DNA of 64,000 bases, from NCBI RefSeq assembly GCF_004339085.1, contig NZ_SMFX01000001.1:1682242-1746241 (forward strand), written 5' to 3'. The notes beneath the pieces were generated by a model. It worked only from the letters and a program-made list of their open reading frames with translations, did no database searches and was not told the DNA's origin. This document shows positions 7,949 to 16,873 of this stretch, piece after piece. The number at the start of each line of letters is the position of its first letter. The stretch's first letter is position 1. The stretch is from Thiogranum longum. GTDB lineage: Bacteria > Pseudomonadota > Gammaproteobacteria > DSM-19610. A program made the translations under genes and the position numbers.

Positions 7949-8431
7949 TTAACCTTCCCCAACCACCTTCGACATCACCACAAACTTCTCCTGATACTCC
8001 GCCTTGCTATAAAACCGCCGCGCCTCTTCATTATCAGCAGTGACACGCAGCGCAATACGGGTCGCGCCCATTTCACTGGCCCTGGCCTCTCCCTCCCGAA
8101 TCAGCAATGAACCTGCCCCCTTCTTGCGGTGTTCAGGAACGACATACAGGTCAGACATATAGGCATATGCGTCTTCGCTACCATTTTCTGCAGCAGTGGT
8201 TTCAGGCTTCAACAGGCAAACAAAGCCGATCAGGCTGTCGTCCTGTACGGCAACCAGCACAACACCCTTGCCGCTTTCCTGGATCTGCAGGATATGTGAC
8301 ACGTAGGCCTGTCGCGCAGGATTCTCTCCGTCAGCCGCATCGACATCCCCGTACTGTTCTGCATAGTTTTGTACAGCCAGGTCACGCAGTAGCCGCGCCT
8401 CATTACTATCGAAACTCCGGATGATTGTCAT
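7949..8431 (-). CDS. GNAT-family N-acetyltransferase
   Basis: A 160-residue single-domain GNAT protein. The hallmark acetyl-CoA region is visible as DLYVVPEHRKKGAGSLLIREGE, containing the Q/RxxGxG/A pyrophosphate-binding loop, preceded by the beta-4 strand LIGFVCLLKP and followed by the beta-5/alpha-4 part MGATRIALRVTADNEEARRFYSKAEYQE, which ends the fold. The substrate is unknown; resistance, protein or small-amine acetylation are all possible. It is the only intact gene between the Rhs locus and the REP-like palindrome and stands alone, with no partner on its strand. Family call is secure, function open. Confidence 0.88.
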   Translation of the reverse strand: MTIIRSFDSNEARLLRDLAVQNYAEQYGDVDAADGENPARQAYVSHILQIQESGKGVVLVAVQDDSLIGFVCLLKPETTAAENGSEDAYAYMSDLYVVPEHRKKGAGSLLIREGEARASEMGATRIALRVTADNEEARRFYSKAEYQEKFVVMSKVVGEG

Positions 8432-8593
8432 TTACCCACCTTGTTGCCGCTTCGGTACCAGTTCGCCTGCCTAACTGCATGATATCGCAGGATTTCAATA
8501 TAAACCGACATGGTGAGAAACTTCCATTCCTCTATCAAGCTCATCACCCGTTGGCCGATTTATCATAGCGTGCTGTTCAACGGCAACGAATAT

Positions 8594-8653
8594 AAGGGGA
8601 CAGATCTATTTACAGCCCCACACAATGCTTTTAGGAAAAATAAATCTGTCCCC
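8594..8653. repeat. REP-like inverted repeat (GGGGACAGAT family)
   Basis: The left arm AAGGGGACAGATCTATTTA (8594-8612) faces the right arm TAAATCTGTCCCC (8641-8653) across 28 bases. The arms pair over GGGGACAGAT and TTTA with a three-base interruption. Sequences of the type GGGGACAGATTTA/TAAATCTGTCCCC commonly accompany REP-associated transposases, and a remnant of such a gene lies at 7882. The right arm ends 20 bases before the ATG of the next gene, so it may also lie in that gene's leader. Confidence 0.6.
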
Positions 8654-8673
8654 ATTAGAGAATAGAGAGTGCA

Positions 8674-9222
8674 ATGAAATTTTCCAACCTGTGTTTAATC
8701 CTGCTGATGAGTTTTCCGGTGTTCACTGCGTCCGCTGAGGACGATCCACCAACGGAGCTACCGGCCAATTCCATGAACAATGAACGGCTGGCCGGTATTA
8801 TCAAGCGACTGGATGACAAGGCCGAAGGCAGGCCGGGTTTCTGGCAGCTTCGGATCGAAGGTCATGAGGTCTCTGTCATTACCGACGAGAAGGCGGACCG
8901 GATGCGGATTATCGTGCCTGTTGTTCGGGTTGAATCCCTGGCTGACGGCGAGCTGGTACGCCTGATGCAATCGAATTTTGATTCGGCGCTGGATGCGCGC
9001 TATGCCATTGCCAAGGGGATTCTCTGGAGTGCGTTTATTCATCCCCTGTCGAGTCTGACCGACCATGAGTTTATTTCCGGTCTGGGGCAGGCGGTTAATC
9101 TGACGATCACATACGGGAAAAGTTACAGTTCGGGGGCGTTGATTTTCCGGGGAGGTGACAGCACGGGTCTGGAACGTCGCGAGTTAATCGATGAATTGCT
9201 GGAGCGCGGGTTGTCTATCTGA
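8674..9222 (+). CDS. Exported hypothetical protein
   Basis: A 182-residue protein with a clear Sec signal (basic start, LCLILLMSFPVFTASA before EDDPP). The mature part is a compact alpha/beta domain: strands in FWQLRIEGHEVSVIT and MRIIVPVVRVESL, a helix ELVRLMQSNFDSALDARYAI, a strand/helix block ILWSAFIHPLSSLTDHEFISGLGQAVNL and a C-terminal RRELIDELLERG helix. The strand-helix order and a buried LMQSNF..ALDARYAI pattern loosely resemble the CesT/YbjN chaperone-like fold, but no firm family match can be claimed. Probably periplasmic. It converges with the HDOD gene one base later. The ATG at 8674 is well placed and no other start is near. Confidence 0.75.
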   Translation: MKFSNLCLILLMSFPVFTASAEDDPPTELPANSMNNERLAGIIKRLDDKAEGRPGFWQLRIEGHEVSVITDEKADRMRIIVPVVRVESLADGELVRLMQSNFDSALDARYAIAKGILWSAFIHPLSSLTDHEFISGLGQAVNLTITYGKSYSSGALIFRGGDSTGLERRELIDELLERGLSI

Positions 9223-9223
9223 C

Positions 9224-10468
9224 TCAACCTGCCAGCATTCCTGTTATCTCCCCGATCTCTTCGCGAGCAGCTTCTACCAGCTTGACCGGGTCGACTTCAC
9301 CCATGGGCAGCCGGTTGAATGCCGGCAATTCAACAAGCGGCGGTGCATCGACTCTTTTCCCACCCACCAGGACAGCATGTAGCTGCGCTACCTGCACGAT
9401 ATCGCAGTAGTCGGCCTCCTCCACGTCGCGGTCCCAGTTTGTAGCTTCTCTGGCGGCTGTTATAAACGGGGGTTCAAACGCCCATTGTTCCAGCAGTAAT
9501 GCACCCACCGGCCAGGCCAGTTCCTGGATCACCTGCTCAAGCACGTCCGGGTCATGATTGAGGTCGGATCGACGGTCTGCCTGTATGAGCAAAGGTAAAA
9601 CACCGATGTTGTGCATCAGTCCGGCAAGGAATGCCTGCTCAGGATCAAAACCCGGCAGGTGTGCGGCCAGTGCGTGGCAAATCGCGCCAATGCGAATACT
9701 GTGCAGGTAGTAGGCCTTCATACGGTCGTGAATTAGTCTTGTCTGCGGCGTGTACAGGTTTTTCAATACAACAGTCATGACGATAACGCGGGTTGTCTGA
9801 AGACCAATACGGGTTATGGCGTTTTGTACCGATTCGACCCGGCTCACGCCGGCGTACATGGCGCTGTTGGCAACCTGAACGATACGCGCAGCGATGACGG
9901 GGTCAGCCTGCACGGTGGTCGCAATCTGCCGGAAGTCTGCATCCGGACTCTGGACTGCCCGGCTGATTTTCAGGGCCATGTCCGGCATGCTGGGCAGGTC
10001 AACTTCCTGGTGGTAGAAGGCCTGCCGGATTTCATCGATCAAACCGGGCAATGCATCGGAAGACGTGTACTCCTCAACGGTAATGCCGGTGCACGCACCC
10101 CGATCCGGTCGCAGGGTTGCGGCATAGTGATCAAAAGTGGCCTGGTTCAACACCATCAGGCGTGCCGGGCGGGTGCAGCGGGCAACAAGTCCACGGGTAT
10201 GGATACGAAACACCGGCAACAGGGCCCGTTCGTTCCCTGCCGTGACCGTCTGCATGGTTTTGCCATCCGCGATCAGATCTACTTCGCCTTCGAGCAGGTA
10301 AACGTGCCGATCGAGGTGCTCGTCAGCGTGCAGTAATTGTCCACCGCCCAGTGTCTCAACGCGCGCGTCACGCGCCAGATCCAGCAGGGCTACATCTCCC
10401 ATTTCATCCAGGTCACGCAAATCCAGCAGTAACCGCAATACATCCATCACATCTGTAGATGCGTCCAT
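9224..10468 (-). CDS. Cyclic-nucleotide-binding/HDOD signalling protein
   Basis: A 414-residue cytoplasmic protein. Residues about 25-125 form a cyclic-nucleotide-binding-like beta-roll (LHADEHLDRHVYLLEGEVDLIADG), although the phosphate-binding cassette with its RxA arginine is not obvious, so ligand binding is uncertain. Residues about 170-370 form an HDOD domain, starting LPSMPDMALKISRAVQSPDADF and containing DPVIAARIVQVANSA and FLAGLMHNIGVLPLL. The MHNIG motif keeps only part of an HD pair, as usual for HDOD domains, which are thought not to hydrolyse cyclic di-GMP. Such proteins act as regulators in motility, surface and stress pathways; the target here cannot be told. It is divergent from the next gene. 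Confidence 0.85.
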   Translation of the reverse strand: MDASTDVMDVLRLLLDLRDLDEMGDVALLDLARDARVETLGGGQLLHADEHLDRHVYLLEGEVDLIADGKTMQTVTAGNERALLPVFRIHTRGLVARCTRPARLMVLNQATFDHYAATLRPDRGACTGITVEEYTSSDALPGLIDEIRQAFYHQEVDLPSMPDMALKISRAVQSPDADFRQIATTVQADPVIAARIVQVANSAMYAGVSRVESVQNAITRIGLQTTRVIVMTVVLKNLYTPQTRLIHDRMKAYYLHSIRIGAICHALAAHLPGFDPEQAFLAGLMHNIGVLPLLIQADRRSDLNHDPDVLEQVIQELAWPVGALLLEQWAFEPPFITAAREATNWDRDVEEADYCDIVQVAQLHAVLVGGKRVDAPPLVELPAFNRLPMGEVDPVKLVEAAREEIGEITGMLAG

Positions 10469-10568
10469 TCCTTACCTCACCTGAACATCACAGGGAAATC
10501 CTGCCCATAGATCATGCTATCAACGCCGGATGTAGAATAGAAGCTGACCAACGTTTAATATTGTCAGC

Positions 10569-11216
10569 ATGAGACGACTATTTTCAATACTGATTTTCCT
10601 GACGATTATCCTCGTCGCACTGTTTTCGCTGAAACCGGACAGTGAGCATTCCACTGAAACCATCGAGGGGCTGCCCTGGCAGATCGAGGCGCTGCCGGAT
10701 GGCCGGTCGAGGGTGTTCGGCGTGACGCTGGGGCACAGCACGCTGGAGGACGCGCGCAAACAGCTTGGTGATGACATGGAACTCGCCATTGTGGTCGCGC
10801 CCGGCAAGGATACCGGCGGACTGGAAATGTTTTATGGCCATTACAAGGCCGGTGTTTTTTCGGGCAAGCTGGTCATCGCAGCAGACCTGGCACCCGCGGA
10901 TGTGGCACAACTGGTGGAGCATGCCATCAAGTCAGACTACATGGACAGTGGTGCACGCAAGTTCACGCTCGGCCCGGATGACCTGCCCCGTGCGTTACGC
11001 ACACCCGTCGCCAGCATGGCCTTCATTCCTGTCGTCAACCTCGATGAAACCTCCGCCATCAAACGCTTCGGGCCTGCCGATAAAACGGTCCATGTCGACG
11101 AGCATATTACACGCCTGCTCTACCCCGCCAAGGGACTGGAAATCATTATCAACAACAAGGGTAAAGACGTCCTGCAGTATGTGGCACCGGGAGATTTTGA
11201 ACGCCTGATCAAGTGA
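10569..11216 (+). CDS. Membrane-anchored or exported hypothetical protein
   Basis: A 215-residue protein with a short basic start and a single hydrophobic segment (LFSILIFLTIILVALFSL), which is a signal or N-terminal anchor without a convincing cleavage site. The rest has no further membrane segment and is predicted periplasmic. Features include WQIEALPDGRSRVFGVTLG near residue 38, a region like an SmpA/BamE-type turn (GHSTLEDARKQLGDD), and a C-terminal IIINNKGKDVLQYVAPGDF. I do not recognise a named family. It precedes another exported protein by 49 bases on the same strand and the two may share a transcript. Confidence 0.75.
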   Translation: MRRLFSILIFLTIILVALFSLKPDSEHSTETIEGLPWQIEALPDGRSRVFGVTLGHSTLEDARKQLGDDMELAIVVAPGKDTGGLEMFYGHYKAGVFSGKLVIAADLAPADVAQLVEHAIKSDYMDSGARKFTLGPDDLPRALRTPVASMAFIPVVNLDETSAIKRFGPADKTVHVDEHITRLLYPAKGLEIIINNKGKDVLQYVAPGDFERLIK

Positions 11217-11265
11217 TCCGCGGGATAGGCCGATAAACCGCCAATACCCGCACCGGATACACCTC

Positions 11266-12942
11266 ATGCCGCGACTGTTATTGGCTATCTCGCTGTTACT
11301 ACTGCAAATGAGCGCTGACGCCGGCTCACTGGTGCGCTACAGCTTCGATGACGATCAGCTCGATACCGGCCCGGATACCTTCCGTATTTTCGAGTATTCC
11401 AGGGGCACAGTGAACCTCAGTTCCCGGTTCCCGTTCAGCGGTTATTACTCGGTCGAGATCCGTGACGCCGACCACGATGGCGGCTTTCCCGAGTTGCAGG
11501 GGTTTTTTCCGATGCAGGCATCGGGCACGCTGCATGTCCACTTCGCCTTTATGACCCCCGAACCTGACGAGCCCTTTAACATCGCACTGGCAGGCCCGAA
11601 ATGGTTCAGTATGAAAAAAGACGGTATCGGCTTCTGGCTGAACAACAAGCACGGGTACTTCCAGCACATGTCAGACAATAGCTGGAAGCGGCTCAACCGG
11701 ATTACGCCCTTTGAATGGTACCTGGTCGACCTGAGTTACCACGTCAGCGAAGGCCGCTATGACTTGCAGATACGCGAAGCACACACCGACAAGCCGCTGG
11801 TTGATATCACCGGCGCGATGAACGCCGCCGGCACAGCCGATTCAAAAGTGTATGTCTTTTCCTTTATCGGTGATCTGCCCGACAGGGACAATGCCGTTAT
11901 CTATGTAGATGATATCGATATCGAAAGCAGCCTGGGTATCCATCGCAGCGAACTGATTGCCCCGGGGCGCCGAAAACTGTTTATCGATTACTGGCAGGAC
12001 CTGCAGAAAGCATCCCGCAACAAGGTACAGTGTGTGCCGTACACCACCTTTGCGGATTTCGGAATTGATAACTATACCCTGTCTGTTCTGCGCACCCAGG
12101 GACAGTTACAGACGTTACAACAGCTTTTGCATGCGCCCCTGAGTCATATCACCACGGAAAGTATCGATGCATTATCGGCCAGCCCCGAGCTGGTTGCGGT
12201 GGCGCTGTGGCGACTCGGGTGCGGCGCCATGGATAACCGGGATCCGCAACAGGCGCTGGTGTATTTCCGTGGTGCGGAACAGGCGACACCCGGCGGTAAA
12301 ATCTATAATCTGTCACAGACGCTGGCACTCGCCGCATTGAACCGCTTTGACGAAGTGGATTCCCGGATCGCCTCGGTTTACGGGCTCTGGTACGGCGACA
12401 CACGTTTTGCGGCTGCAGAAGCGATGATTGGCATGGCTCGCGGCGATCTGTGGGCCAGTGAGAATGTGCTGCGCGAACCTGCCGAGGCCTTTCCCGATAA
12501 TTTTGACAGTGAATCACTGGCCGACCTGTGGAGTGATGCCCCGTCGACGCAGCTCATTCAGGCACTGCAGGCCGGGCACCCTGACGACTGGCCGCGTTAC
12601 CTGAAACAACGGCTGGTCGCGGAACAATACTTTTTCGTGTTGTTATGGCGCGAGGCCTATACCGAGGCCTTCAACTTTGCACAGCGCATGGCTGATGGCC
12701 TCGCCGGGCACGGCCGGTCTGCCGGTGTATGGCTTGAATTCCAGGGTAATGCTGCGTTTCTGATGGGCGACTACGGGCTGGCCGAACAACGCTATGAATC
12801 GGCGCTGGAACAGAACAGCACCGACCGGGCCGGTTCAGGCAGCGTCTATCTCAAACTGTCCGACCTGTATTTTCTGATAGGCGATGCAGAAAACGAGCGC
12901 CACTACCGCGAGCTTGTTTACGGCAGCCTCGATGAACAATAA
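11266..12942 (+). CDS. Exported protein with jelly-roll-like N-terminus and TPR-like C-terminus
   Basis: A 558-residue protein with signal LLLAISLLLLQMSADA. Residues about 20-220 look like a concanavalin-type beta sandwich (VRYSFDDDQL at the start, GYYSVEIRDADHDG, ending VIYVDDIDIESS), as in laminin-G or carbohydrate-binding domains. Residues about 300-550 are helical with tetratricopeptide character: QQALVYFRGAEQATPG, DYGLAEQRYESALEQ and SVYLKLSDLYFLIGDAENE. It is probably periplasmic, perhaps recognising an envelope component. No catalytic motif is seen. It runs convergently into rpoS, seven bases away. Function is unknown. Confidence 0.75.
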   Translation: MPRLLLAISLLLLQMSADAGSLVRYSFDDDQLDTGPDTFRIFEYSRGTVNLSSRFPFSGYYSVEIRDADHDGGFPELQGFFPMQASGTLHVHFAFMTPEPDEPFNIALAGPKWFSMKKDGIGFWLNNKHGYFQHMSDNSWKRLNRITPFEWYLVDLSYHVSEGRYDLQIREAHTDKPLVDITGAMNAAGTADSKVYVFSFIGDLPDRDNAVIYVDDIDIESSLGIHRSELIAPGRRKLFIDYWQDLQKASRNKVQCVPYTTFADFGIDNYTLSVLRTQGQLQTLQQLLHAPLSHITTESIDALSASPELVAVALWRLGCGAMDNRDPQQALVYFRGAEQATPGGKIYNLSQTLALAALNRFDEVDSRIASVYGLWYGDTRFAAAEAMIGMARGDLWASENVLREPAEAFPDNFDSESLADLWSDAPSTQLIQALQAGHPDDWPRYLKQRLVAEQYFFVLLWREAYTEAFNFAQRMADGLAGHGRSAGVWLEFQGNAAFLMGDYGLAEQRYESALEQNSTDRAGSGSVYLKLSDLYFLIGDAENERHYRELVYGSLDEQ

Positions 12943-12949
12943 TACGGCA

Positions 12950-13921
12950 TCAGCCGAACAGGGCATCTGACGAAAAGCCTTCGCTCTCCAGTATCTCACG
13001 CAAGCGTTTCAGGGCGTCCATCTGGATCTGTCGGACTCTTTCACGGGTAACGCCAATTTCGTTACCGACTTCTTCGAGGGTGGAAATTTTGTAGCCATGC
13101 AGACCGAAACGACGTTCCACCACCTCACGCTGTTTATCTGACAACTGTGCAATCCAGGTTTCGAGGTTGGCGAGTACGTCTTCATCCTGCAACAGCTCGG
13201 AAGGATCGGTATTGCTTTCATCCGGGATAGAATCAATCAGTGTCTTGCCCGAGTCGGAGTCCTTGCTGATAGGCACATCGACAGAGGTTACGCGCTCGTT
13301 GAGCTTGAGCAGCCGCTTGACGTCTTTCATCGGCTTGTCGAGCAGTTCTGCGATTTCTTCGGCGTTGGGTTCGTGGTCCAGTGATTGCGCCAGGCGACGC
13401 GCGGCATGCAGGTAGCTGTTGAGTTCCTTGACCACGTGGATCGGCAGACGAATGGTACGCGTCTGGTTCATGATGCCGCGTTCGATGGTCTGGCGTATCC
13501 ACCAGGTGGCATAGGTCGAGAAACGAAATCCACGTTCCGGGTCGAATTTTTCAACGGCGCGGATCAGGCCGAGATTACCTTCCTCGATCAGGTCCAGGAA
13601 GGCCAGCCCGCGGTTGATGTAGCGGCGGGCAATTTTCACCACCAGCCGCAGGTTACTTTCGATCATCCGCCGCCGGCCGCTATCATCGCCTTTTTGCGCC
13701 AGCCTCGAATAGTAGACTTCTTCTTCGGCGGTCAGTAACGGAGAGAAACCGATTTCATTGAGGTACATCCGGGTAGCGTCGAAATGCGCATCGGTTTCCG
13801 GCGGTTCCTTGAGACGGGGTTTTACAGGTTCAGCAACCGGTTCGGCAAAATCCAGCGCGCTGGCTACCGCGTTACCCGTTGATGCCTTGTTGCTGATCGG
13901 TTTCTGGCGATTTGTGGCCAT
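12950..13921 (-). CDS. rpoS: Stationary-phase sigma factor RpoS
   Basis: A 323-residue sigma-70 family factor that directs RNA polymerase to general stress and stationary-phase genes. RpoS-type features are the short N-terminus with [17 protein letters not shown] (region 1.2), region 2 with [17 protein letters not shown] and [16 protein letters not shown], the [14 protein letters not shown] segment diagnostic of RpoS, and region 4 with the DNA-reading helix [19 protein letters not shown]. Length matches the family (about 330). It follows nlpD by about 70 bases, as usual; in enterobacteria the main rpoS promoter lies inside nlpD, and that may hold here, but no promoter is called. The C-terminus ends SSDALFG. 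Confidence 0.97.
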   Translation of the reverse strand: MATNRQKPISNKASTGNAVASALDFAEPVAEPVKPRLKEPPETDAHFDATRMYLNEIGFSPLLTAEEEVYYSRLAQKGDDSGRRRMIESNLRLVVKIARRYINRGLAFLDLIEEGNLGLIRAVEKFDPERGFRFSTYATWWIRQTIERGIMNQTRTIRLPIHVVKELNSYLHAARRLAQSLDHEPNAEEIAELLDKPMKDVKRLLKLNERVTSVDVPISKDSDSGKTLIDSIPDESNTDPSELLQDEDVLANLETWIAQLSDKQREVVERRFGLHGYKISTLEEVGNEIGVTRERVRQIQMDALKRLREILESEGFSSDALFG

Positions 13922-13994
13922 TCATACCTCGGCGGCTTCTTGTACCCATCCGTTACCGGGTGATGCGACATGGCACAACCCCGGCAGTATTATT

Positions 13995-14804
13995 CTATCG
14001 TTTGGGCAAGTAGCGTAGTGGATCGACAGGCTGACCTTTTTTGCGTATTTCAAAATGCAATTCGGTCCGGTCGGTCGCACTGCTACCCATGCGGGCAATC
14101 AATTCGCCCTTCTTTACCCACTGACCTTCCTTGGCAACCAACTTTCGGTTGTGCGCGTAAGCACTGAGAAAGTCTTTATTATGTTTAATGATGATAAGCC
14201 TACCGTAACCACTAAGTCCACTCCCTGCATAAACAACCTTGCCGGCCGCCGCGGCACGCACCGGGCTACCCGCTTTACCTGCGATATCAATGCCTTTCTT
14301 GCCGGTCGAGCGCGGGTCAAAGCGTCGAATAAGCTTGCCGCTGGCCGGCCAGGTCCAGCTGGGCGGGCCTTTGCCGGCAACCAAACCGGTTCTGGTCGCC
14401 GGCCTTGCGGCTGCCGGCTTTGTGGCACTGGGCCGGGTTACTTTGGGTTGAGACGGACGCACGGTTGAAGTCGTGGCCGGCTTTGGAGCCCGGGACACAC
14501 GTGGCTTTGGCTTGCTGGGTGAAATTTTACGCCGCACGAGAGCAGTTGTTTTCGGCGGTGCCAGGCGGATTTTCTGTCCGCGAAAAATGGTATAGGGCTG
14601 ACGTATACCGTTCCAGGCAGCCAGTTCCTCGACCGTTTTGCCATACAGAAAGGCCACCGAGTACAGCGTGTCACCCTGCCCCACGATGTGGGTGGAGGGG
14701 ATGCGCGCCGGCTGGCGGCTGCGGTCACCGACCGGGGCATTGACCGGACCTGTCGAGCAGGCCGGAAGCAGGCAACATAACAACAGCCATACCCGCCAGC
14801 GCAT
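13995..14804 (-). CDS. nlpD: Lipoprotein NlpD, activator of the cell-division amidase
   Basis: A 269-residue outer-membrane lipoprotein. The start at 14804 gives a lipoprotein signal with lipobox LLPAC; an upstream in-frame start would bury it. A LysM domain (GQGDTLYSVAFLYGKTVEEL, about residues 40-85) binds peptidoglycan. A basic Pro/Lys/Thr-rich linker precedes a C-terminal M23/LytM domain (about 160-269). The first metal-binding motif HxxxD is degenerate (KKGIDIAG) while AYAHN and LHFEIR remain, as in E. coli NlpD, which activates AmiC rather than cutting peptidoglycan. Its ATG overlaps the stop of yqaA as TGATG, indicating coupling. It lies between pcm/yqaA and rpoS as in related genomes. 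Confidence 0.95.
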   Translation of the reverse strand: MRWRVWLLLCCLLPACSTGPVNAPVGDRSRQPARIPSTHIVGQGDTLYSVAFLYGKTVEELAAWNGIRQPYTIFRGQKIRLAPPKTTALVRRKISPSKPKPRVSRAPKPATTSTVRPSQPKVTRPSATKPAAARPATRTGLVAGKGPPSWTWPASGKLIRRFDPRSTGKKGIDIAGKAGSPVRAAAAGKVVYAGSGLSGYGRLIIIKHNKDFLSAYAHNRKLVAKEGQWVKKGELIARMGSSATDRTELHFEIRKKGQPVDPLRYLPKR

Positions 14805-15388
14805 CACTGTTTCCTGATCATCCACCAGGCCACGACAGCGAGCACCACCAGCGACCAGCCGATCCACTCGACATAACGTCGTATACGCCCTTCCATGGCT
14901 TCACCACCCCAGGCGAGCAATCCGGCCACCAGGAAAAAGCGTCCGCCACGACCGACGGCCGAGGCAAGCACAAACGGGAAGAAACTCATCGACAGGGCAC
15001 CCGCGGAAATGGTGAACACCTTGTAGGGAATAGGAGAAAAGCCGGCAATCAGTACCGCCCAGAAGCCCCAGTCATTAAACCAGCCTGAGGCCTTTTCATA
15101 CGCATGCGCATAACGCCCGCCTTCGCCGATTAACGGTTGCACCCACTCCAGTGCAAAATGGCCAATGGCGTAACCTGCCATACCACCGATCACTGACATC
15201 AGTGTCGTCAATGCGGCGTAGTACATGGCTCGCTGCGGTTTCGCCAGTGTCATGGGCATCAACATGACATCCGGGGGAACCGGAAAGAAAGAAGACTCGG
15301 CAAAACTGAGCGCGCCGAGGTACTGTGGGGCGCGAGGGTGCCGGGACCAGCCCAGTGTCATGTCGTACAGGCGTGTAAACAGTTTCAC
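14804..15388 (-). CDS. yqaA: YqaA/DedA-like VTT-domain membrane protein
   Basis: A 194-residue inner-membrane protein of the YqaA branch of the VTT (DedA-related) family. Typical parts are LGALSFAESSFFPVPPDVML near residue 30, a GGMAGYAIGHFALE helix, GFSPIPYKVFTISAGAL with the conserved proline-containing re-entrant stretch, and GRGGRFFLVAGLLAWGGE. A last helix (LVVLAVVAWWMI) closes the protein. The start is GTG at 15388, overlapping the pcm stop by one base (TAGTG). VTT proteins are linked to lipid scrambling and membrane homeostasis; the role of the YqaA branch is not settled. It occurs beside pcm/nlpD in many gammaproteobacteria. Confidence 0.9.
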   Translation of the reverse strand: MKLFTRLYDMTLGWSRHPRAPQYLGALSFAESSFFPVPPDVMLMPMTLAKPQRAMYYAALTTLMSVIGGMAGYAIGHFALEWVQPLIGEGGRYAHAYEKASGWFNDWGFWAVLIAGFSPIPYKVFTISAGALSMSFFPFVLASAVGRGGRFFLVAGLLAWGGEAMEGRIRRYVEWIGWSLVVLAVVAWWMIRKQ

Positions 15389-16017
15389 TAACCCTCGCCC
15401 CCCAGCAGGGGGACAAAGACGACCGGTTCAAAGTCTTCACGTTCATAAACCGTCGGGGTACGGGTCACTGTAATCAGTGTCTGCTGGTCCCGTCCACCCA
15501 GTGGCATAACCAGGCGGCCGCCTGTCTTGAGTTGTTCCAGCAAGGCCTCGGGAATATCCGCAGCGCCGGCAGTCACCATAATCGCGTCGAACGGCCCGAA
15601 CTGCGGCCAGCCCCAACTGCCGTCACTGTGCTGGACGCGGATATTTCGCAAACCCAGTTGCCGAAAACGCTGCCGCGCCTGCGTCGCCAGGGGTTCGATG
15701 CGTTCGGTACTGTATACCTTGTCGACCAGGCCCGCCAGAATCGCGGCCTGGTAACCGGAACCGGTACCGACTTCCAGTACGACCTTCGGCTCCACTTCGA
15801 GCAGTAACTCCGTCATGCGCGCCACAATGTAAGGCTGGGAGATAGTCTGGCCATGTCCGATCGGCAGCGAAGTGTCCTCGTAGGCGCGCGTTGCCAGTGC
15901 CTCGTCCAGGAACAGGTGGCGTGGTGTCGAGGCCATCGTCTCCAGCACCCGGTTGTTGTGTATACCCTCCTCGCGTAACCGCGCAACCAGCCGGTCGCGG
16001 GTGCGCTGGGAGGTCAT
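15388..16017 (-). CDS. pcm: Protein-L-isoaspartate O-methyltransferase
   Basis: SAM-dependent enzyme that methylates isoaspartyl residues and starts repair of aged proteins. Motifs seen are the SAM-binding [17 protein letters not shown], the family-specific [18 protein letters not shown] and [15 protein letters not shown] chose the ATG at 16017 ([10 protein letters not shown]), which gives 209 residues, matching E. coli Pcm (208) end to end. A TTG at 16044 in the same frame forms a TTGA overlap with the surE stop and would add nine residues, so it is a real alternative. The surE-pcm-nlpD-rpoS order is the classic stationary-phase survival cluster. Confidence 0.95.
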   Translation of the reverse strand: MTSQRTRDRLVARLREEGIHNNRVLETMASTPRHLFLDEALATRAYEDTSLPIGHGQTISQPYIVARMTELLLEVEPKVVLEVGTGSGYQAAILAGLVDKVYSTERIEPLATQARQRFRQLGLRNIRVQHSDGSWGWPQFGPFDAIMVTAGAADIPEALLEQLKTGGRLVMPLGGRDQQTLITVTRTPTVYEREDFEPVVFVPLLGGEG

Positions 16018-16040
16018 GCCGATACCCTGACTGGATGTTT

Positions 16041-16799
16041 TCAAGATGGCTCCAGTGTGTCGCCAAGACAGCGACCCACCTGTTCGAGTACGGCATGCTG
16101 CGTCAGGTCGACGTGGATTGGCGTGACAGATACATAGCCATTACGCACCGCGTGAAAATCTGTACCCGGCCCGGCGTCCTGCTCACTGCCGGGCGGCCCG
16201 ACCCAGTAGATTGGCCGTCCGCGCGGATCTGTTTCACGAATGACCGGTTCGGAGCGATGCCGGTTACCGAGACGCGTGCTCTGCCAGCCCTTGAGCTGGT
16301 CAAACGGGATATCCGGGACATTGACATTGAGAATGGTCTCCGGTGGCACAGGCTCACACTCAAGCCGCCTGAGCAACGCCAGTACCACCTGTGCCGCCGT
16401 CTCGAAATGCTTCGGCTGGAAGGAGACACAGGACACGGCAATTGCGGGCAGACCGAGGAAGCGGCCCTCCATGGCAGCCGCCACAGTACCCGAATAGATC
16501 ACGTCATCACCCAGGTTGGCGCCGGCATTGATCCCCGATACCACCATATCCGGCTCATGCTCGAGCAACCCGGTAATGGCGAGATGGACACAGTCCGTGG
16601 GCGTACCCTCCACATAGGTATAGCCATTCTCACCCTTCCGGGCGCGTAACGGGCTGTCCAGGGTCAGAGAGTTACTGGCCCCGCTGCGGTCGCGCTCAGG
16701 GGCCACGACGGTCACTTCGGCCACTGTCTGCAGGGCATCGGCCAGGTAACGGATGCCCGGCGCGCGGTAACCATCATCATTGGAAATCAGAATTCGCAT
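16041..16799 (-). CDS. surE: 5'/3'-nucleotidase SurE
   Basis: Metal-dependent nucleoside monophosphate phosphatase, linked to stationary-phase survival. The ATG at 16799 gives 252 residues beginning [16 protein letters not shown], with the catalytic metal ligands NDD. The second conserved block is [27 protein letters not shown]. The frame is open further upstream, but starting there would put 17 extra residues before the universal NDDG strand. The gene begins 74 bases from the divergent smr gene and is followed directly by pcm. SurE is normally downstream of truD; here smr and yggS lie between. Confidence 0.96.
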   Translation of the reverse strand: MRILISNDDGYRAPGIRYLADALQTVAEVTVVAPERDRSGASNSLTLDSPLRARKGENGYTYVEGTPTDCVHLAITGLLEHEPDMVVSGINAGANLGDDVIYSGTVAAAMEGRFLGLPAIAVSCVSFQPKHFETAAQVVLALLRRLECEPVPPETILNVNVPDIPFDQLKGWQSTRLGNRHRSEPVIRETDPRGRPIYWVGPPGSEQDAGPGTDFHAVRNGYVSVTPIHVDLTQHAVLEQVGRCLGDTLEPS

Positions 16800-16873
16800 T
16801 TGTTGCCAATGATACCCGAGTCCGCCGCATACGCCCATTACCCACGCCATAAAAACGGTTACAATCCGGACAC

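Noticed and set aside
7756-8043. An open frame of 95 codons spanning the RAYT remnant
   Set aside because: Only the part from 7882 to about 7926 resembles a protein family; the rest is low-complexity Pro/Ser/Thr sequence overlapping the end of the GNAT gene.
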